From: Cryobacterium sp. SO1
GTDB lineage: Bacteria; Actinomycetota; Actinomycetes; Actinomycetales; Microbacteriaceae
Reading direction: 5' to 3'
DNA: 64,000 bases
NCBI RefSeq assembly: GCF_004210215.2
Contig: NZ_CP067394.1
Location: 186,001 to 250,000 of the forward strand
Below the pieces are notes generated by a model. The model was not told the origin of the DNA and did not search any database. It worked only from the letters and a program-made list of their open reading frames with translations. The translations under genes and the position numbers were made by a program. Of this stretch, positions 34,148-42,704 are shown piece after piece; position 1 is the first letter of the stretch, and each line of letters opens with the position of its first letter.

Positions 34148-35582
34148 CGATGGGCCTTTCCTCGGGGCGTTTGAACAACTGTCTGCTCTGGCTCGCGGCC
34201 AGCGCCGCCGCGAGAGTCACTGTACCAACCCGGCCCATGAACATCGTGGCGGCCAGCACATAGACCCCCTCTGGTGGTAGTTCGGCCGTCAACCCCGTCG
34301 ACAGCCCCACGGTCGCGAACGCCGAGATCACATCGAAAAGCACGACGTCAAGGGCCTGCTTGGAGATGTGCAGGATCAGGATGCTCGACACGGCGACCGT
34401 GGTCGCGCCCCACAGCACCACACTGACCGCCAGGCGCAGGATGTCGCCGGGGATGCGGCGGCCGAAGGCTTCCATCTGCTCCTTGCCCTGAGCCTCGGCG
34501 AAGGCGGCCAGGAACAGCACGGCGAGGGTGGTCACCTTGATGCCGCCGGCGGTGGAGGCCGAACCGCCACCGATGAACATCAGCATGTCGGTGAGCAACA
34601 GGCTCGAGCCGCTCAGATCATTGATGTCAATGGTGGCGAAACCGCCGGACCGGGTCATCACCGACATGAACAGGGACTGGAAGACGGTGTCGCCGGCGTT
34701 CAGCGACCCGAAGGTCCTCGGGTTGTCGAACTCCAGAATGATGTAGAAGACCATGCCGATGACCAGCAGCAGAACCGTGGTCCAGAGGGTGAGCTTCACG
34801 TGCACCGACCAGCGGCGGGGGGTGCGCCAGTGCCGGGCGAAGGTCATCAGCACCGGGAAGCCCAGGCTGCCCAGGAACACGCCGGACATCAGGGCGCCGA
34901 GGAACCAGTAGTCGTTGGCGAACTGGCCGATGCCCTCCGCATTCGGGCTGAACCCGGTGTTGGTGAAGGCCATTGCGGCGTAATAGATGCTCTGCCAGAG
35001 GGCCTCGCCGGGGGGCACGCCGTCGATCAGCATCCGCGGGAACAAGAGCAGGGCGACGGCCGCCTCGATGGCCAGGGTGCTGATGGCCACGGTGAGCAGC
35101 AGGCTGCCGACCTCGCCGAGCCGCACGGCCTGACCCTCGTTGACCGGGCCCACGTGGATGCGCGACGGGTTCGAGTCGCTGGCCGCCATGAGCTTGGCGC
35201 GCAGGCCCAGGCGGCGGGAGATGACCAGGCCCATCAGGGACGCCAGTGTCAGCACCCCCATGCCGCCGATGTTGACGCCGACGACGACGAGCACGTTGCC
35301 GAACGCCGACCAGTGCGTGGCCATGTCCACCGTGCTCAGGCCGGTGACGCAAATCACCGACACCGCAGTGAACACGGCGTCGTGCAGCGGGGTTGCGGTG
35401 TCGCCGGCGGAGGCGATCGGCAAGGAGAACAGCAAGGTGAAGAGCAGGATCAGGGCGGTGAACACGAACAGCGCGAACCTGGACGGCGACTTGCGCACGA
35501 TCCCGTCGACAGAGTCGCGGATGCGCCCGTACCAAGTCCCGGAATTCTTCGTGAACCGTGCGGTGGGGGACTGCGTTTTCAC
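34140..35582 (-). CDS. trkH: TrkH/KtrB-type potassium transporter
   Basis: A 480-residue potassium channel-like transporter with four M1-P-M2 repeats. Filter-region landmarks include VSVICVTGLSTVD, AAMAFTNTGFSPN, MTRSGGFATIDI and SAFATVGLSTGLTAELPP, each containing the conserved glycine. It sits in the cytoplasmic membrane and imports K+ with the TrkA regulator. The GTG start follows GAGGCGATT. It is divergent from the ArsR gene. Confidence 0.93.
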   Translation of the reverse strand: MKTQSPTARFTKNSGTWYGRIRDSVDGIVRKSPSRFALFVFTALILLFTLLFSLPIASAGDTATPLHDAVFTAVSVICVTGLSTVDMATHWSAFGNVLVVVGVNIGGMGVLTLASLMGLVISRRLGLRAKLMAASDSNPSRIHVGPVNEGQAVRLGEVGSLLLTVAISTLAIEAAVALLLFPRMLIDGVPPGEALWQSIYYAAMAFTNTGFSPNAEGIGQFANDYWFLGALMSGVFLGSLGFPVLMTFARHWRTPRRWSVHVKLTLWTTVLLLVIGMVFYIILEFDNPRTFGSLNAGDTVFQSLFMSVMTRSGGFATIDINDLSGSSLLLTDMLMFIGGGSASTAGGIKVTTLAVLFLAAFAEAQGKEQMEAFGRRIPGDILRLAVSVVLWGATTVAVSSILILHISKQALDVVLFDVISAFATVGLSTGLTAELPPEGVYVLAATMFMGRVGTVTLAAALAASQSRQLFKRPEERPIVG

Positions 35583-35658
35583 GTGAATCGCCTCGCCTGG
35601 CCGGTGGTCGCTGACAACTTGTCATAGTACCGGCACCGGGAATGACTACCCTTGGGGC

Positions 35659-36117
35659 ATGGCAGACATCTTTGGCGTGGTGGCGGACTCGACCCGACGC
35701 GATATCTTACGCATTCTCCTCGAGCGCTACAACCAGTCCAGCGTCGCCCAGGGGGAGTTGAGTGTCTCTGACATCGTCAGCTCGCTGGGGTTGAGTCAGC
35801 CCACAGTGTCCAAACACCTCAAGGTGCTGCGCGAGGCCGGCTTGGTCGGCGTGCGCGAAGAGGGTCAGCACCGTTACTACCACCTCGACTATGCACCGCT
35901 GGAGGAAATCGAGGACTGGCTGATCCCGTTCCTCAGCATCGATGTGGGTACCGCTCTGGTCGGCGCCGTCGACGACACCGAGGTGCTCAAGGACGAGCAG
36001 CGTGCCTTCGCGGCGGCGATCGGCAAGGCCTTCGCCGACACTTCTTTCCAGATGCAGCACGTGGTCAAGGACTCCGGCGTGAAGAAGAGCGTCAAGAAGT
36101 GGCGCAAGAACGACTAG
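35659..36117 (+). CDS. ArsR-family winged-helix regulator
   Basis: A 152-residue protein with an ArsR-type HTH: FGVVADSTRRDILRILLER, VSDIVSSLGLSQPTVSKHLKVLREAGLVGVREEGQHRYYHLD. No cysteine metal site is seen, so it is probably not a metal sensor. The C-terminal third (DEQRAFAAAIGKAFADTSF ... KKSVKKWRKND) is basic at its end. TACCCT lies six bases before the ATG (leaderless). Confidence 0.88.
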   Translation: MADIFGVVADSTRRDILRILLERYNQSSVAQGELSVSDIVSSLGLSQPTVSKHLKVLREAGLVGVREEGQHRYYHLDYAPLEEIEDWLIPFLSIDVGTALVGAVDDTEVLKDEQRAFAAAIGKAFADTSFQMQHVVKDSGVKKSVKKWRKND

Positions 36118-36179
36118 CGGGCAGCAGGGCATCGCTTTAGAGTTACGGCACATCCACCAGTCGAGCTAGGGAGCCGTCC

Positions 36180-36413
36180 ATGTCACGCGAGCTCCCCGAC
36201 CCGAGACTGGACGATCTGCACTTCCTCACCGTCGCCGAAGTCGCCGACGTGATGAGGGTGTCGCGGATGACCGTGTACCGCCTGGTGCACGCCGGCGAGC
36301 TGCCTGCCGTTCGCTTCGGACGCTCGTTCCGGGTGCCCGAATCGGCCGTCCGCCGGGCCATCGAACCCACTCTCGGAGGAAGTGAGTCGGACGGGACTTT
36401 CTTTATCCGTTAG
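36180..36413 (+). CDS. BldC-like helix-turn-helix protein
   Basis: A 77-residue MerR/excisionase-type DNA-binding protein. HFLTVAEVADVMRVSRMTVYRLVHAGELPAVRFGRSFRVPESAV is the HTH plus wing, close to BldC of Streptomyces. It is a free-standing chromosomal copy with no integrase nearby, so a developmental or global role is more likely than excision. It lies directly upstream of the bS22 gene. Confidence 0.85.
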   Translation: MSRELPDPRLDDLHFLTVAEVADVMRVSRMTVYRLVHAGELPAVRFGRSFRVPESAVRRAIEPTLGGSESDGTFFIR

Positions 36414-36473
36414 AATGGGGTTTTCGTGTCGGTCGCGAATCCCGCGACTAAACCAAATCTTTGTGAGGTCCGT

Positions 36474-36572
36474 GTGGGTTCTGTAATCAAGAAGCGACGC
36501 AAGCGTATGGCGAAGAAGAAGCACCGCAAGCTTCTTCGTAAGACTCGCCACCAGCGTCGTAATAAGAAATAG
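36474..36572 (+). CDS. AURKAIP1/COX24-domain protein (30S ribosomal protein bS22)
   Basis: A 32-residue, extremely basic protein: SVIKKRRKRMAKKKHRKLL then RKTRHQRRNKK. This matches the tiny actinobacterial ribosomal protein bS22 (AURKAIP1/COX24 domain), which sits near the decoding region of the 30S subunit. GTG start with GAGG about eight bases upstream. Codon use differs from neighbours (CGT, AAG, CTT), as in highly expressed genes. It is followed by a perfect terminator hairpin. Confidence 0.93.
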   Translation: MGSVIKKRRKRMAKKKHRKLLRKTRHQRRNKK

Positions 36573-36597
36573 ACGGTTCCGGCCGTTTTATGAGCTG

Positions 36598-36626
36598 AGC
36601 GCTAGGTCTGTGACCTAGCGCTTTTT
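36598..36626 (+). terminator. Intrinsic terminator after the bS22 gene
   Basis: AGCGCTAGGTC (36598-36608) and GACCTAGCGCT (36612-36622) are perfect 11-bp arms around a TGT loop, followed by TTTT. The right arm contains the stop of the convergent HAD-IB gene. Confidence 0.93.
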
Positions 36627-37334
36627 GCTTGCGCGCGCGGCCCTGAGCTGGGCGACTTTCATGTGCATGATCGGCCAGCCACGCGCCAAGGCGTATCGGC
36701 GCAGGGTGGTGTCCGGGTTCACGGCAACGGGATTGCCGACGAGCTCGAGCAACGGAATGTCGTTGTGCGAATCCGAATAGGCCCAGCAGTGAGCCAGTTC
36801 GATGTCGCGCGCCTCGGCGATGCCGCGAGCGACGACGGCCTTGCGCTCGCCGTGACAGATGCCGTCGACCAGTTGACCCGTGAAGATGCCGTCGACCGTC
36901 GCGAGCTTGGTGCCGAGCGCACCCGTGAGCTCCAGGCGCTCCGCGATCACATCGGCGATCTCCTGCGCGGTCGCGGTCACCAGCCAGACCTCGCGGCCGG
37001 CCTCGAGGTGGGCGTGCGCGACGGCGACGGTCTCCGGCCACAGCCGGTGGCTCAGCCTCGAATCGAAGATGTCGTGGCTGAGCGTGATGAGTTCGGTGCG
37101 GGTGTGCCCGGTGATCATGTCCATCGCCCGCAACCTGAGCCTGGCGATGTTGATGCCGTCTTCGCCGAACGCCAGAAACCGGGTCTGATTCCAGCCGAAC
37201 GAGAGGATGTCGGCAAGGGAGATGAAACGCATCCGCCAGGCGCCGAGGCCCACGTGGTAGAGGCTCGCGCCGCGGAGCAAGGTGTTGTCCACGTCGAAGA
37301 ACGCGATTGCGCGGGGGCCGGATTCTTCGGACAT
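36615..37334 (-). CDS. HAD-IB family (SerB-like) phosphatase
   Basis: A 239-residue HAD subfamily IB hydrolase. AIAFFDVDNTLLRGASLYHVG contains motif I (DxDNT). EVWLVTATAQEIADVIAERL is the motif II region, and HCWAYSDSHNDIPLLELVGNPVAVNPD is motif IV. SerB, LPLAT-associated phosphatases and relatives share this layout; the substrate is not evident. A basic C-terminal tail (RAARASKKR) ends the protein. TAGACT lies eight bases upstream of the ATG on the minus strand. Confidence 0.9.
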   Translation of the reverse strand: MSEESGPRAIAFFDVDNTLLRGASLYHVGLGAWRMRFISLADILSFGWNQTRFLAFGEDGINIARLRLRAMDMITGHTRTELITLSHDIFDSRLSHRLWPETVAVAHAHLEAGREVWLVTATAQEIADVIAERLELTGALGTKLATVDGIFTGQLVDGICHGERKAVVARGIAEARDIELAHCWAYSDSHNDIPLLELVGNPVAVNPDTTLRRYALARGWPIMHMKVAQLRAARASKKR

Positions 37335-37374
37335 TTGGGCTGAGTCTACTAACGCTTGCCGTGGCGCGGCGTCC

Positions 37375-37380
37375 TAGGCT
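37375..37380 (+). promoter_or_regulatory. -10 box of the glutaredoxin-Dabb operon
   Basis: TAGGCT, then six bases, then the ATG at 37387: a leaderless arrangement. Confidence 0.65.
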
Positions 37381-37386
37381 GGGGGC

Positions 37387-37656
37387 ATGTCCACCGCGCA
37401 CCTGACCCTGATCGGCAAGCCGGGGTGCCACCTCTGCGACGACGCCAGGGCGGTGGTCGACACCGTGCTGGAGCAGCTCGCGACAGAGCCCGGTTCGCCG
37501 GACGTGGCGCTCGAGGAGAAGTCGATTCTCGACGACCCTGCTCTGCACGAACTCTACGTCGAAGACATCCCGGTCCTGTTGATCAACGGCCGGGTGCACA
37601 ACTACTGGCGCATCGATCCGGTGCGCCTGCACACGGCACTCCTGGAGGTCCGATGA
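37387..37656 (+). CDS. Glutaredoxin-family protein (DUF836 type)
   Basis: An 89-residue thioredoxin-fold protein. LTLIGKPGCHLCDDAR carries the redox CxxC (Cys-His-Leu-Cys) near residue 14. LYVEDIPVLLINGRVHNYWRID contains the cis-proline. Likely a small cytoplasmic thiol-disulphide exchanger. The stop overlaps the next ATG by four bases. Confidence 0.9.
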   Translation: MSTAHLTLIGKPGCHLCDDARAVVDTVLEQLATEPGSPDVALEEKSILDDPALHELYVEDIPVLLINGRVHNYWRIDPVRLHTALLEVR

Positions 37657-37952
37657 CCATTCTGCATCTCGTCTCGTGGAAGCTGACGGCGACGGACCCC
37701 ACCGAAAAGTCCGAACACGTCGCCCAAATGGCGGCCAGGCTCGGTGGGCTCGTCGGGGTGGTCGATGAGATCCAGTCCCTGCGCGTGGGCCCCGACGTGG
37801 TCGGCGGCTCCAACTGGGATGTGGCGCTCGTCGCCGAATTCGCCGACGAGGCCGCGTTGGCCCGGTACCAGATGCATCCGGCCCACGTCGAGGCTGGCGC
37901 TTACGTGAAATCGGTCACCGCAAAGCGGATGGCCGTCGACCTCGTCGTGTAG
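37653..37952 (+). CDS. Dabb (stress-responsive alpha-beta barrel) family protein
   Basis: A 99-residue dimeric alpha-beta barrel protein. LHLVSWKLTA, IQSLRVGPDVVGGSNWDVALVAEFADEAALARYQMHPAHVEAGAYVKSVTAKRMAVDLV are the Dabb blocks (landmarks NWDVALVAEF and YQMHPAHVEA). Function in bacteria is unclear. It is translationally coupled to the glutaredoxin gene. Confidence 0.88.
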   Translation: MTILHLVSWKLTATDPTEKSEHVAQMAARLGGLVGVVDEIQSLRVGPDVVGGSNWDVALVAEFADEAALARYQMHPAHVEAGAYVKSVTAKRMAVDLVV

Positions 37953-37976
37953 CGCCAGACCGGGTGCCCGGGCACA

Positions 37977-38006
37977 CAAAAAACGGCCGAGCGGGTGCTC
38001 GGCCGT
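37977..38006 (-). terminator. Intrinsic terminator of the lipoprotein gene
   Basis: Arms ACGGCCGAGC (37983-37992) and GCTCGGCCGT (37997-38006) have loop GGGT. On the minus strand the hairpin is followed by TTTTTT. It could also stop the incoming Dabb transcript. Confidence 0.85.
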
Positions 38007-38047
38007 TGTTCGTGTGCTGCGGGGGTGCTGCGGTGTGGTGCGGGTGG

Positions 38048-38734
38048 TTACTTGGTGTTGACGGTGATGGTGGCGATGCCCACGAGGAGCTGGTCGGCGA
38101 CGGCGTCGGTGTTGAAGGTGGTGTTCAGCAGGGCGGCGGCGTCGGCGGAGATGTGCACGGTGGTGCCGGTGAGGATGGCGTTGTCGCCGTCCATCTGGAG
38201 GGGCTCGAGGGTTCCGCCGTAGAGGTCGAAGAGCTTGACCTGGGTGGCGGCGGACTCGCCGTTGGCGGTGACGTCGCCGAAGAGCTCCGAGGTGCCGGGG
38301 TCGATGGTGAAGTTGGTCAGTTCGACGACGGTGTCGCCGGCGGTGAGGGAGAAGCCGCTGCCTTCGTGCTCGATGTTGCCCTGGACGTAGGGGCGGAAGT
38401 CCTCGGCCGGGTCGTAGTAGTCCACGTTTCCGCCGGTGATGGGGAAGTGCAGGCTGCCTTCTTCGAGGGTGGCGGTGCCGACGGTGCCGGGGGTCAGGCC
38501 CAGGCTGGTGAGGGCGGCGGCGAAGTCGGCGTCGAGGAGGACGGAGGTGTCGACGCCGGTGAGGGCGGGGATCGAGGCCAGCGGGGTGGGGGTGGCTTCG
38601 GCAGAGGAGCTGCTGCTGGAGGAGCTGGAGGACGGCGTCGACGCCGTGCTTTCGTCCGTGGAGCAGGCGGCGAGGCCGGTGATGAGCAGGCCGGCGGTGG
38701 TCAGTCCGAGTGCGGTCTTGGTGAAGCTGCGCAT
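38048..38734 (-). CDS. Putative secreted lipoprotein
   Basis: A 228-residue protein with a lipoprotein signal: a basic start (MRSFTKTALG), a hydrophobic core and the lipobox ITGLAAC (Cys near residue 23). A long serine run (residues ~35-46) forms a flexible linker. The rest is a repetitive-looking beta-rich domain (LPALTG-like start, FPITGGNVDYYDPAEDF, VVELTNFTIDPGTSELFGDV). No family is recognised with confidence; it resembles HtaA-like or CHRD-like secreted folds only loosely. The ATG at 38734 is chosen to give a proper signal peptide. Confidence 0.8.
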   Translation of the reverse strand: MRSFTKTALGLTTAGLLITGLAACSTDESTASTPSSSSSSSSSSAEATPTPLASIPALTGVDTSVLLDADFAAALTSLGLTPGTVGTATLEEGSLHFPITGGNVDYYDPAEDFRPYVQGNIEHEGSGFSLTAGDTVVELTNFTIDPGTSELFGDVTANGESAATQVKLFDLYGGTLEPLQMDGDNAILTGTTVHISADAAALLNTTFNTDAVADQLLVGIATITVNTK

Positions 38735-39247
38735 GATGTGATCCTTTGCTGTGGAATGTGTGGGGGCTTGCTTGGTATGCATGTGGTTCGGCCCCAGCCC
38801 GAAAATGGTTTGGTCGATTCAGAATGTTTTCTTCGAACGACTGCCACTCCCCGCTCAGGGTGTTTACCTCGCACAACAAAGGGAGCAACGTGCGTGGGCG
38901 TGCGTGTCGCGCCCCCAGCGCTGGTCGAGCCTGTCGAGACCCGGTGACGTGCGTGTGTGTCGCGCCCCAACCCCGGACTTGCATCTCCCGGGCTTAAGCA
39001 GCCGCGATGCTGTCGGTCTGCTCGAAGTACACGAGTCTCACCGGGCGACGGCGGCGGGTGTAGGCAGCACCGTCGGCGTCGGTGTTCTCCGTCAACGGAT
39101 GATGGTTGGGGAGAGACGGGCATCGCGTGGGGGTCTCGACGAGCTCGACCAGCGTAGAGGGCGGATTGGCGAGGTTGTCTTGCGGGGTCGACGAGCTTGA
39201 CCAGCGAGACTGGTGCGTTGGCGAGGTCGTCTTGCGGATTAACGCGA
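38735..39247. repeat. Gene-free region with a cluster of dispersed repeats
   Basis: It contains three copies of a short repeat related to GTCTCGACGAGCTCGACCAGC: an inverted copy at 38919-38944 (CGCTGGTCGAGCCTGTCGAGACCC), a direct copy at 39131-39154, and a third at 39184-39210. A fourth copy is at 28372-28390. GTGCGTG-rich low-complexity DNA precedes the first. No gene seen. Confidence 0.6.
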
Positions 39248-39278
39248 AATCGCGCCTGTCCGGGGGACAGGCGCGATT
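39248..39278. terminator. Hairpin terminator downstream of aspS
   Basis: AATCGCGCCTGTCC (39248-39261) and GGACAGGCGCGATT (39265-39278) form a perfect 14-bp stem with a three-base loop, 20 bases after the aspS stop. The T run on the minus side is short. Confidence 0.8.
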
Positions 39279-39297
39279 CGTGTGCGGCAGTTGCGGG

Positions 39298-40626
39298 CTA
39301 CGGCTCCAGGCGGGTGGGGCCGCGGAACAGGTAGGTGACCTCGCGGATGGACGCCTGGTGCAGCATCAGCATCAGAACGCGGGCCAGGCCCATGCCGAAA
39401 CCGCCGTGCGACGGCACACCGTAGCGGAAGAAGTCGAGGTAACCGGCGATCTCGGCCGGGTCCACGCCCTTCTCGATGGCCTGCTCCGTGAGCACGTCGA
39501 TGCGGTGCTCACGCTGCGCGCCGGTGGAGATCTCGGTGCCGTTGAAGATCAGGTCGTAGCTGTTGGTCAGGCTCGCGTCGCCCTCGTGGCGCATGTGATA
39601 GAACGGGCGGATGCTCGACGCGTAGTCGGTGAGGAACACGAACTCGTGCCCGTAGGTCTCGGCGACGTACGCCGCGATCTGGCGCTCGCCCTCCGGGTCC
39701 ATGTCGTCGTCGTCGCGGGGAACCTCGTAACCGCGGCTCTTGACGATCTCCTTGGCCTCGGCCAGCGGGATGCGCGGGAACGGCGTGCTCGGCACGGTGA
39801 CCTCCACGCCGAACAGCGCGAGCACCTCCTCGCCGTGCTTGGCCTTGACCGCGGTGAACGCGGCCACGAGCAGGTCCTCGTGCAGCTTCATGACGTCTTC
39901 GTGGCTGTCGATCCAGCTGATCTCGGAGTCGACGCTGGTGAACTCGGTGGCGTGCCGGCTGGTGAAGGACGGGTCGGCCCGGAACGCCGGCCCCACCTCG
40001 AAGATCTTGCCGAAGCCAGAGGACTGCGCCATCTGCTTGAAGAACTGCGGGCTCTGCGCCAGGTAGGCCTTGGTGTCGAAGTACTCCACCTCGAACAGCT
40101 CGGCGCGGGACTCGCTCGCGCTGGCCATCAGCTTGGGGGTGTGCAGCTCGATGAAGTCGTGCTCGATCCAGTACGTGCGCAGCGCGTGCTCGAACGTGGT
40201 CTGGATGCGGAAGATCAGGCTCGACTTGGGCTGGCGCAGGTCGAGGAAGCGCCAGTCCATGCGCTTGTCCAGGCTGGAGTCCGCCGCGATGGGGGTTTCC
40301 GGGATGGCGTGCGTGACAACCTCGAGCGAGGCGAGCTTGATCTCGATGCCGCCGAGTTTGACCCGCTCGTCGTGCTTGAGCTGTCCGGTCACGGTGACGA
40401 AGCTGCCCTGGGACAGGCCGGAGATGGTGGTGGCCGGCTCGTCGTCGACGACGACACCCTCGGCATCCGTCGTGCGCGGATTGACCAGCTGCACCGCGCC
40501 GGATTCGTCTCGCAGAACGACGAATTGCACCTTCTTCTGGTCTCGGACGGTTTCGACCCACCCGGACACGGAAACGAGACCGTCGTCGAGGGCGGCAAGG
40601 TTCTTTATCAGTACGCGAGCATTCAC
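39298..40626 (-). CDS. aspS: Aspartate--tRNA(Asp/Asn) ligase, archaeal type
   Basis: A 442-residue class II synthetase. The N-terminal OB fold binds the anticodon (VSVSGWVETVRDQKKVQFVVLRDESG). The core has motif 2 (IFEVGPAFRADPSFTSRHATEFTSVDSE) and motif 3 (HGGFGMGLARVLMLML). Its length and lack of the ~100-residue GAD insertion mark it as the archaeal/eukaryotic type, often non-discriminating and paired with GatCAB for Asn-tRNA(Asn). Specificity is not proven here. GTG start, with TAAACT six bases upstream on the minus strand. Confidence 0.93.
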   Translation of the reverse strand: MNARVLIKNLAALDDGLVSVSGWVETVRDQKKVQFVVLRDESGAVQLVNPRTTDAEGVVVDDEPATTISGLSQGSFVTVTGQLKHDERVKLGGIEIKLASLEVVTHAIPETPIAADSSLDKRMDWRFLDLRQPKSSLIFRIQTTFEHALRTYWIEHDFIELHTPKLMASASESRAELFEVEYFDTKAYLAQSPQFFKQMAQSSGFGKIFEVGPAFRADPSFTSRHATEFTSVDSEISWIDSHEDVMKLHEDLLVAAFTAVKAKHGEEVLALFGVEVTVPSTPFPRIPLAEAKEIVKSRGYEVPRDDDDMDPEGERQIAAYVAETYGHEFVFLTDYASSIRPFYHMRHEGDASLTNSYDLIFNGTEISTGAQREHRIDVLTEQAIEKGVDPAEIAGYLDFFRYGVPSHGGFGMGLARVLMLMLHQASIREVTYLFRGPTRLEP

Positions 40627-40677
40627 CCCGCAAGTTTAGCCGCACAGCTCTCGGCGAATTCGCGGGTGACCCCTCCG

Positions 40678-40683
40678 TAGACT
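40678..40683 (+). promoter_or_regulatory. -10 box of the cytochrome c maturation operon
   Basis: TAGACT ends seven bases before the GTG at 40691 and is the probable leaderless promoter of the phosphatase-tlpA-ccdA-resB operon. Confidence 0.65.
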
Positions 40684-40690
40684 GGACTAT

Positions 40691-41335
40691 GTGGTAGCTA
40701 GCCAGGTACATCTCGTGCGGCACGGTGAGGTTTACAACCCCGAACGCGTGCTTTACGGCAGACTTCCCGGCTTTCGACTGTCCGATTTGGGGCAGCGGAT
40801 GGCTGAGGCGGCTGCCGCGGAGCTCGTCGAGCGCGGGCGCCCCATCGTGCGGGTCATCGCATCGCCGTTGCAGCGCGCCCAGGAGTCCGCCGCCCCGATC
40901 ATGGCGGCCTTCGGCCTGCCGGTCCACCTCGACGAACGCATCATCGAACCCACGAACCGATTCGAAGGCACGCGGATGCGCGGACCCGGCGGCGCCCTGC
41001 GCGACCCACGCAACTGGCCCAGCCTGGTGAACCCGGCCCGGCCCAGCTGGGGCGAACCGTTCCGCTCCATCTCCACCCGGATGCTGGCCGCCATCGACGA
41101 CGCGTTCCACTCCGTCGACGAGGGCGACGTCGTTCTGCTCAGCCACCAGCTGCCGATCTGGATGGTGCACCGCAGCCTGGCCCACGAACGCCTGGCGCAC
41201 GACCCGCGCAAACGCCGCTGCGACCTGTCCAGCATCACCACGTTGTCGCTCGGCGGCAACGTGCCCGCCGAGATCGGTTATTCGAGCCCCGCCGCCGCCC
41301 TGCTGGTGCCGGCGAACGATGTGGGGGCAGTGTGA
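40691..41335 (+). CDS. Histidine phosphatase-family protein
   Basis: A 214-residue phosphoglycerate-mutase-like phosphatase. HLVRHGEVYNPERVLYG holds the RHG catalytic histidine. ASPLQRAQESAAPI is the second motif, and VVLLSHQLPIWMV carries the second histidine. This gene precedes the thioredoxin/CcdA/ResB/CcsB genes in many actinobacteria (Rv0525 order in M. tuberculosis). Its role there is unknown. The stop overlaps tlpA by four bases. Confidence 0.9.
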   Translation: MVASQVHLVRHGEVYNPERVLYGRLPGFRLSDLGQRMAEAAAAELVERGRPIVRVIASPLQRAQESAAPIMAAFGLPVHLDERIIEPTNRFEGTRMRGPGGALRDPRNWPSLVNPARPSWGEPFRSISTRMLAAIDDAFHSVDEGDVVLLSHQLPIWMVHRSLAHERLAHDPRKRRCDLSSITTLSLGGNVPAEIGYSSPAAALLVPANDVGAV

Positions 41336-41940
41336 GCGGCCGCGCACGTCTTCGGCCTCTGGCGCTGGCCGGCCTGGTCAGCGTTGCCCTCGCCCTCAGC
41401 GGCTGCACGAGCGGAGACTCGCTCGCCGACCAGTACCGGGAAGGCAGCAGCAAGGGCTACATCGCCGGTGACGGCAGCGTCACAGAGATCCCCGCCGACG
41501 AACGCGGCGAGTCCGTGGAATTCGACGGCACCCTCGAAGACGGCTCCACCGTCAGCTCCGCCGACTACGCCGGCGAGGTGCTCGTGGTCAACTTCTGGTA
41601 CGCCAGCTGTGCCCCCTGCCGGGCCGAGGCTCCCGACCTCAAGGAAATCAGCGAGCAATTCGCGGGCAAGGGCGCCAGCTTCCTCGGCGTGAACGTGCGC
41701 GACCAGGCCGCCAGTGCCATCGCCTTCAACGAGGCCTACGAGATCAGCTACCCGTCGGTGATGGACGTCGACGACGGTGGTTTGCAACTGGCCTTCAGCG
41801 GCAGCATCCCGCCCAACGCTGTGCCCACCACGCTGGTGCTGGACGCCTCGGGCCGGGTCGCCGCGCGCATCCTCGGCCAGGTCAACTCGCCGTCCATCCT
41901 CAAGACGCTGATCGAAGACACGATTGCCGAGGACGGCTAG
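41332..41940 (+). CDS. TlpA/ResA-like thiol-disulphide lipoprotein
   Basis: A 202-residue membrane-anchored thioredoxin-like protein. The signal peptide ends in a lipobox (VALALSGC, Cys at ~24). The redox site is NFWYASCAPCRAEAPDL (Cys-Ala-Pro-Cys), and VPTTLVLDASGRV contains the cis-proline. It acts outside the membrane to reduce apocytochrome c cysteines, taking electrons from CcdA. Part of the system II operon; coupled to the phosphatase gene. Confidence 0.92.
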   Translation: MSGRARLRPLALAGLVSVALALSGCTSGDSLADQYREGSSKGYIAGDGSVTEIPADERGESVEFDGTLEDGSTVSSADYAGEVLVVNFWYASCAPCRAEAPDLKEISEQFAGKGASFLGVNVRDQAASAIAFNEAYEISYPSVMDVDDGGLQLAFSGSIPPNAVPTTLVLDASGRVAARILGQVNSPSILKTLIEDTIAEDG

Positions 41941-41942
41941 GC

Positions 41943-42704
41943 GTGGGCAATCCCTTCGGTGAGATCGTCTTCAGCGGTCAACTGTTCCTGGCGATCCCGA
42001 TCGCGGTGCTGGCCGGCCTGGTCTCGTTCGCGTCACCGTGTATCCTGCCGCTCGTGCCCGGCTACCTCGCCTATATCGGCGGTTTCGCCGATGGCAGCGC
42101 TGGGTCGAAACTCTCCGCGAGCCGCGGCCGCAACCGTCTGCTGCTCGGCGTGGCCCTGTTCATCCTTGGCTTCACCGTGGTCTTCGTGCTCACCGGCGTG
42201 GTGTTCGGCTTCGCTGGGTTCTGGCTCAACCAGTACCGAGACTTGATCACCCGCATCGCCGGCGCGATCGTAATCCTGCTCGGTCTGGTCTTCGTGGGCC
42301 AGTTCGGTGCCATGCAGCGCACCATCAAGACCTCCTGGCGGCCACGGATGGGCCTGGCCGGGGCCCCGGTGCTCGGCGCGGTCTTCGCGGTCGGCTGGAC
42401 CCCGTGCACCGGACCCACGCTCACGGCCATCAACTCGCTGAGCCTGAGCACCGGATCGCCCTGGCAGGGCGGCCTGTTGGCGTTGTTCTACGCGCTCGGC
42501 CTTGGCATCCCGTTTCTGCTGATCGCCCTGGGCTTGAACTGGGCCACCGGGGCCGTAGCCTTTCTCAAGCGTCATATCCGAGCGATCAACCTGTTCGGCG
42601 GCGTGCTCCTGATCGTTATCGGGGTGCTCATGGTGAGCGGCGTGTGGAATGCCTGGCTCCTGAACCTGCAAGGGGTGATTGGCAGTTATGTCCCGGCCAT
42701 CTGA
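41943..42704 (+). CDS. ccdA: Cytochrome c biogenesis protein CcdA
   Basis: A 253-residue membrane protein with six segments that carries reducing power across the membrane to TlpA. FASPCILPLVPGYLAYIGG and GWTPCTGPTLTAI contain the two redox cysteines. It starts two bases after the tlpA stop. The stop is inside the resB coding region. Confidence 0.94.
   Translation: MGNPFGEIVFSGQLFLAIPIAVLAGLVSFASPCILPLVPGYLAYIGGFADGSAGSKLSASRGRNRLLLGVALFILGFTVVFVLTGVVFGFAGFWLNQYRDLITRIAGAIVILLGLVFVGQFGAMQRTIKTSWRPRMGLAGAPVLGAVFAVGWTPCTGPTLTAINSLSLSTGSPWQGGLLALFYALGLGIPFLLIALGLNWATGAVAFLKRHIRAINLFGGVLLIVIGVLMVSGVWNAWLLNLQGVIGSYVPAI

Noticed and set aside
34368..35627. A 419-codon plus-strand frame opposite trkH
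   Set aside because: Low-complexity antisense frame; trkH has all four pore repeats on the minus strand.
39106..40680. A 524-codon plus-strand frame opposite aspS
   Set aside because: The minus strand encodes a complete AspRS with motifs 2 and 3; the opposite frame has no recognisable domains.
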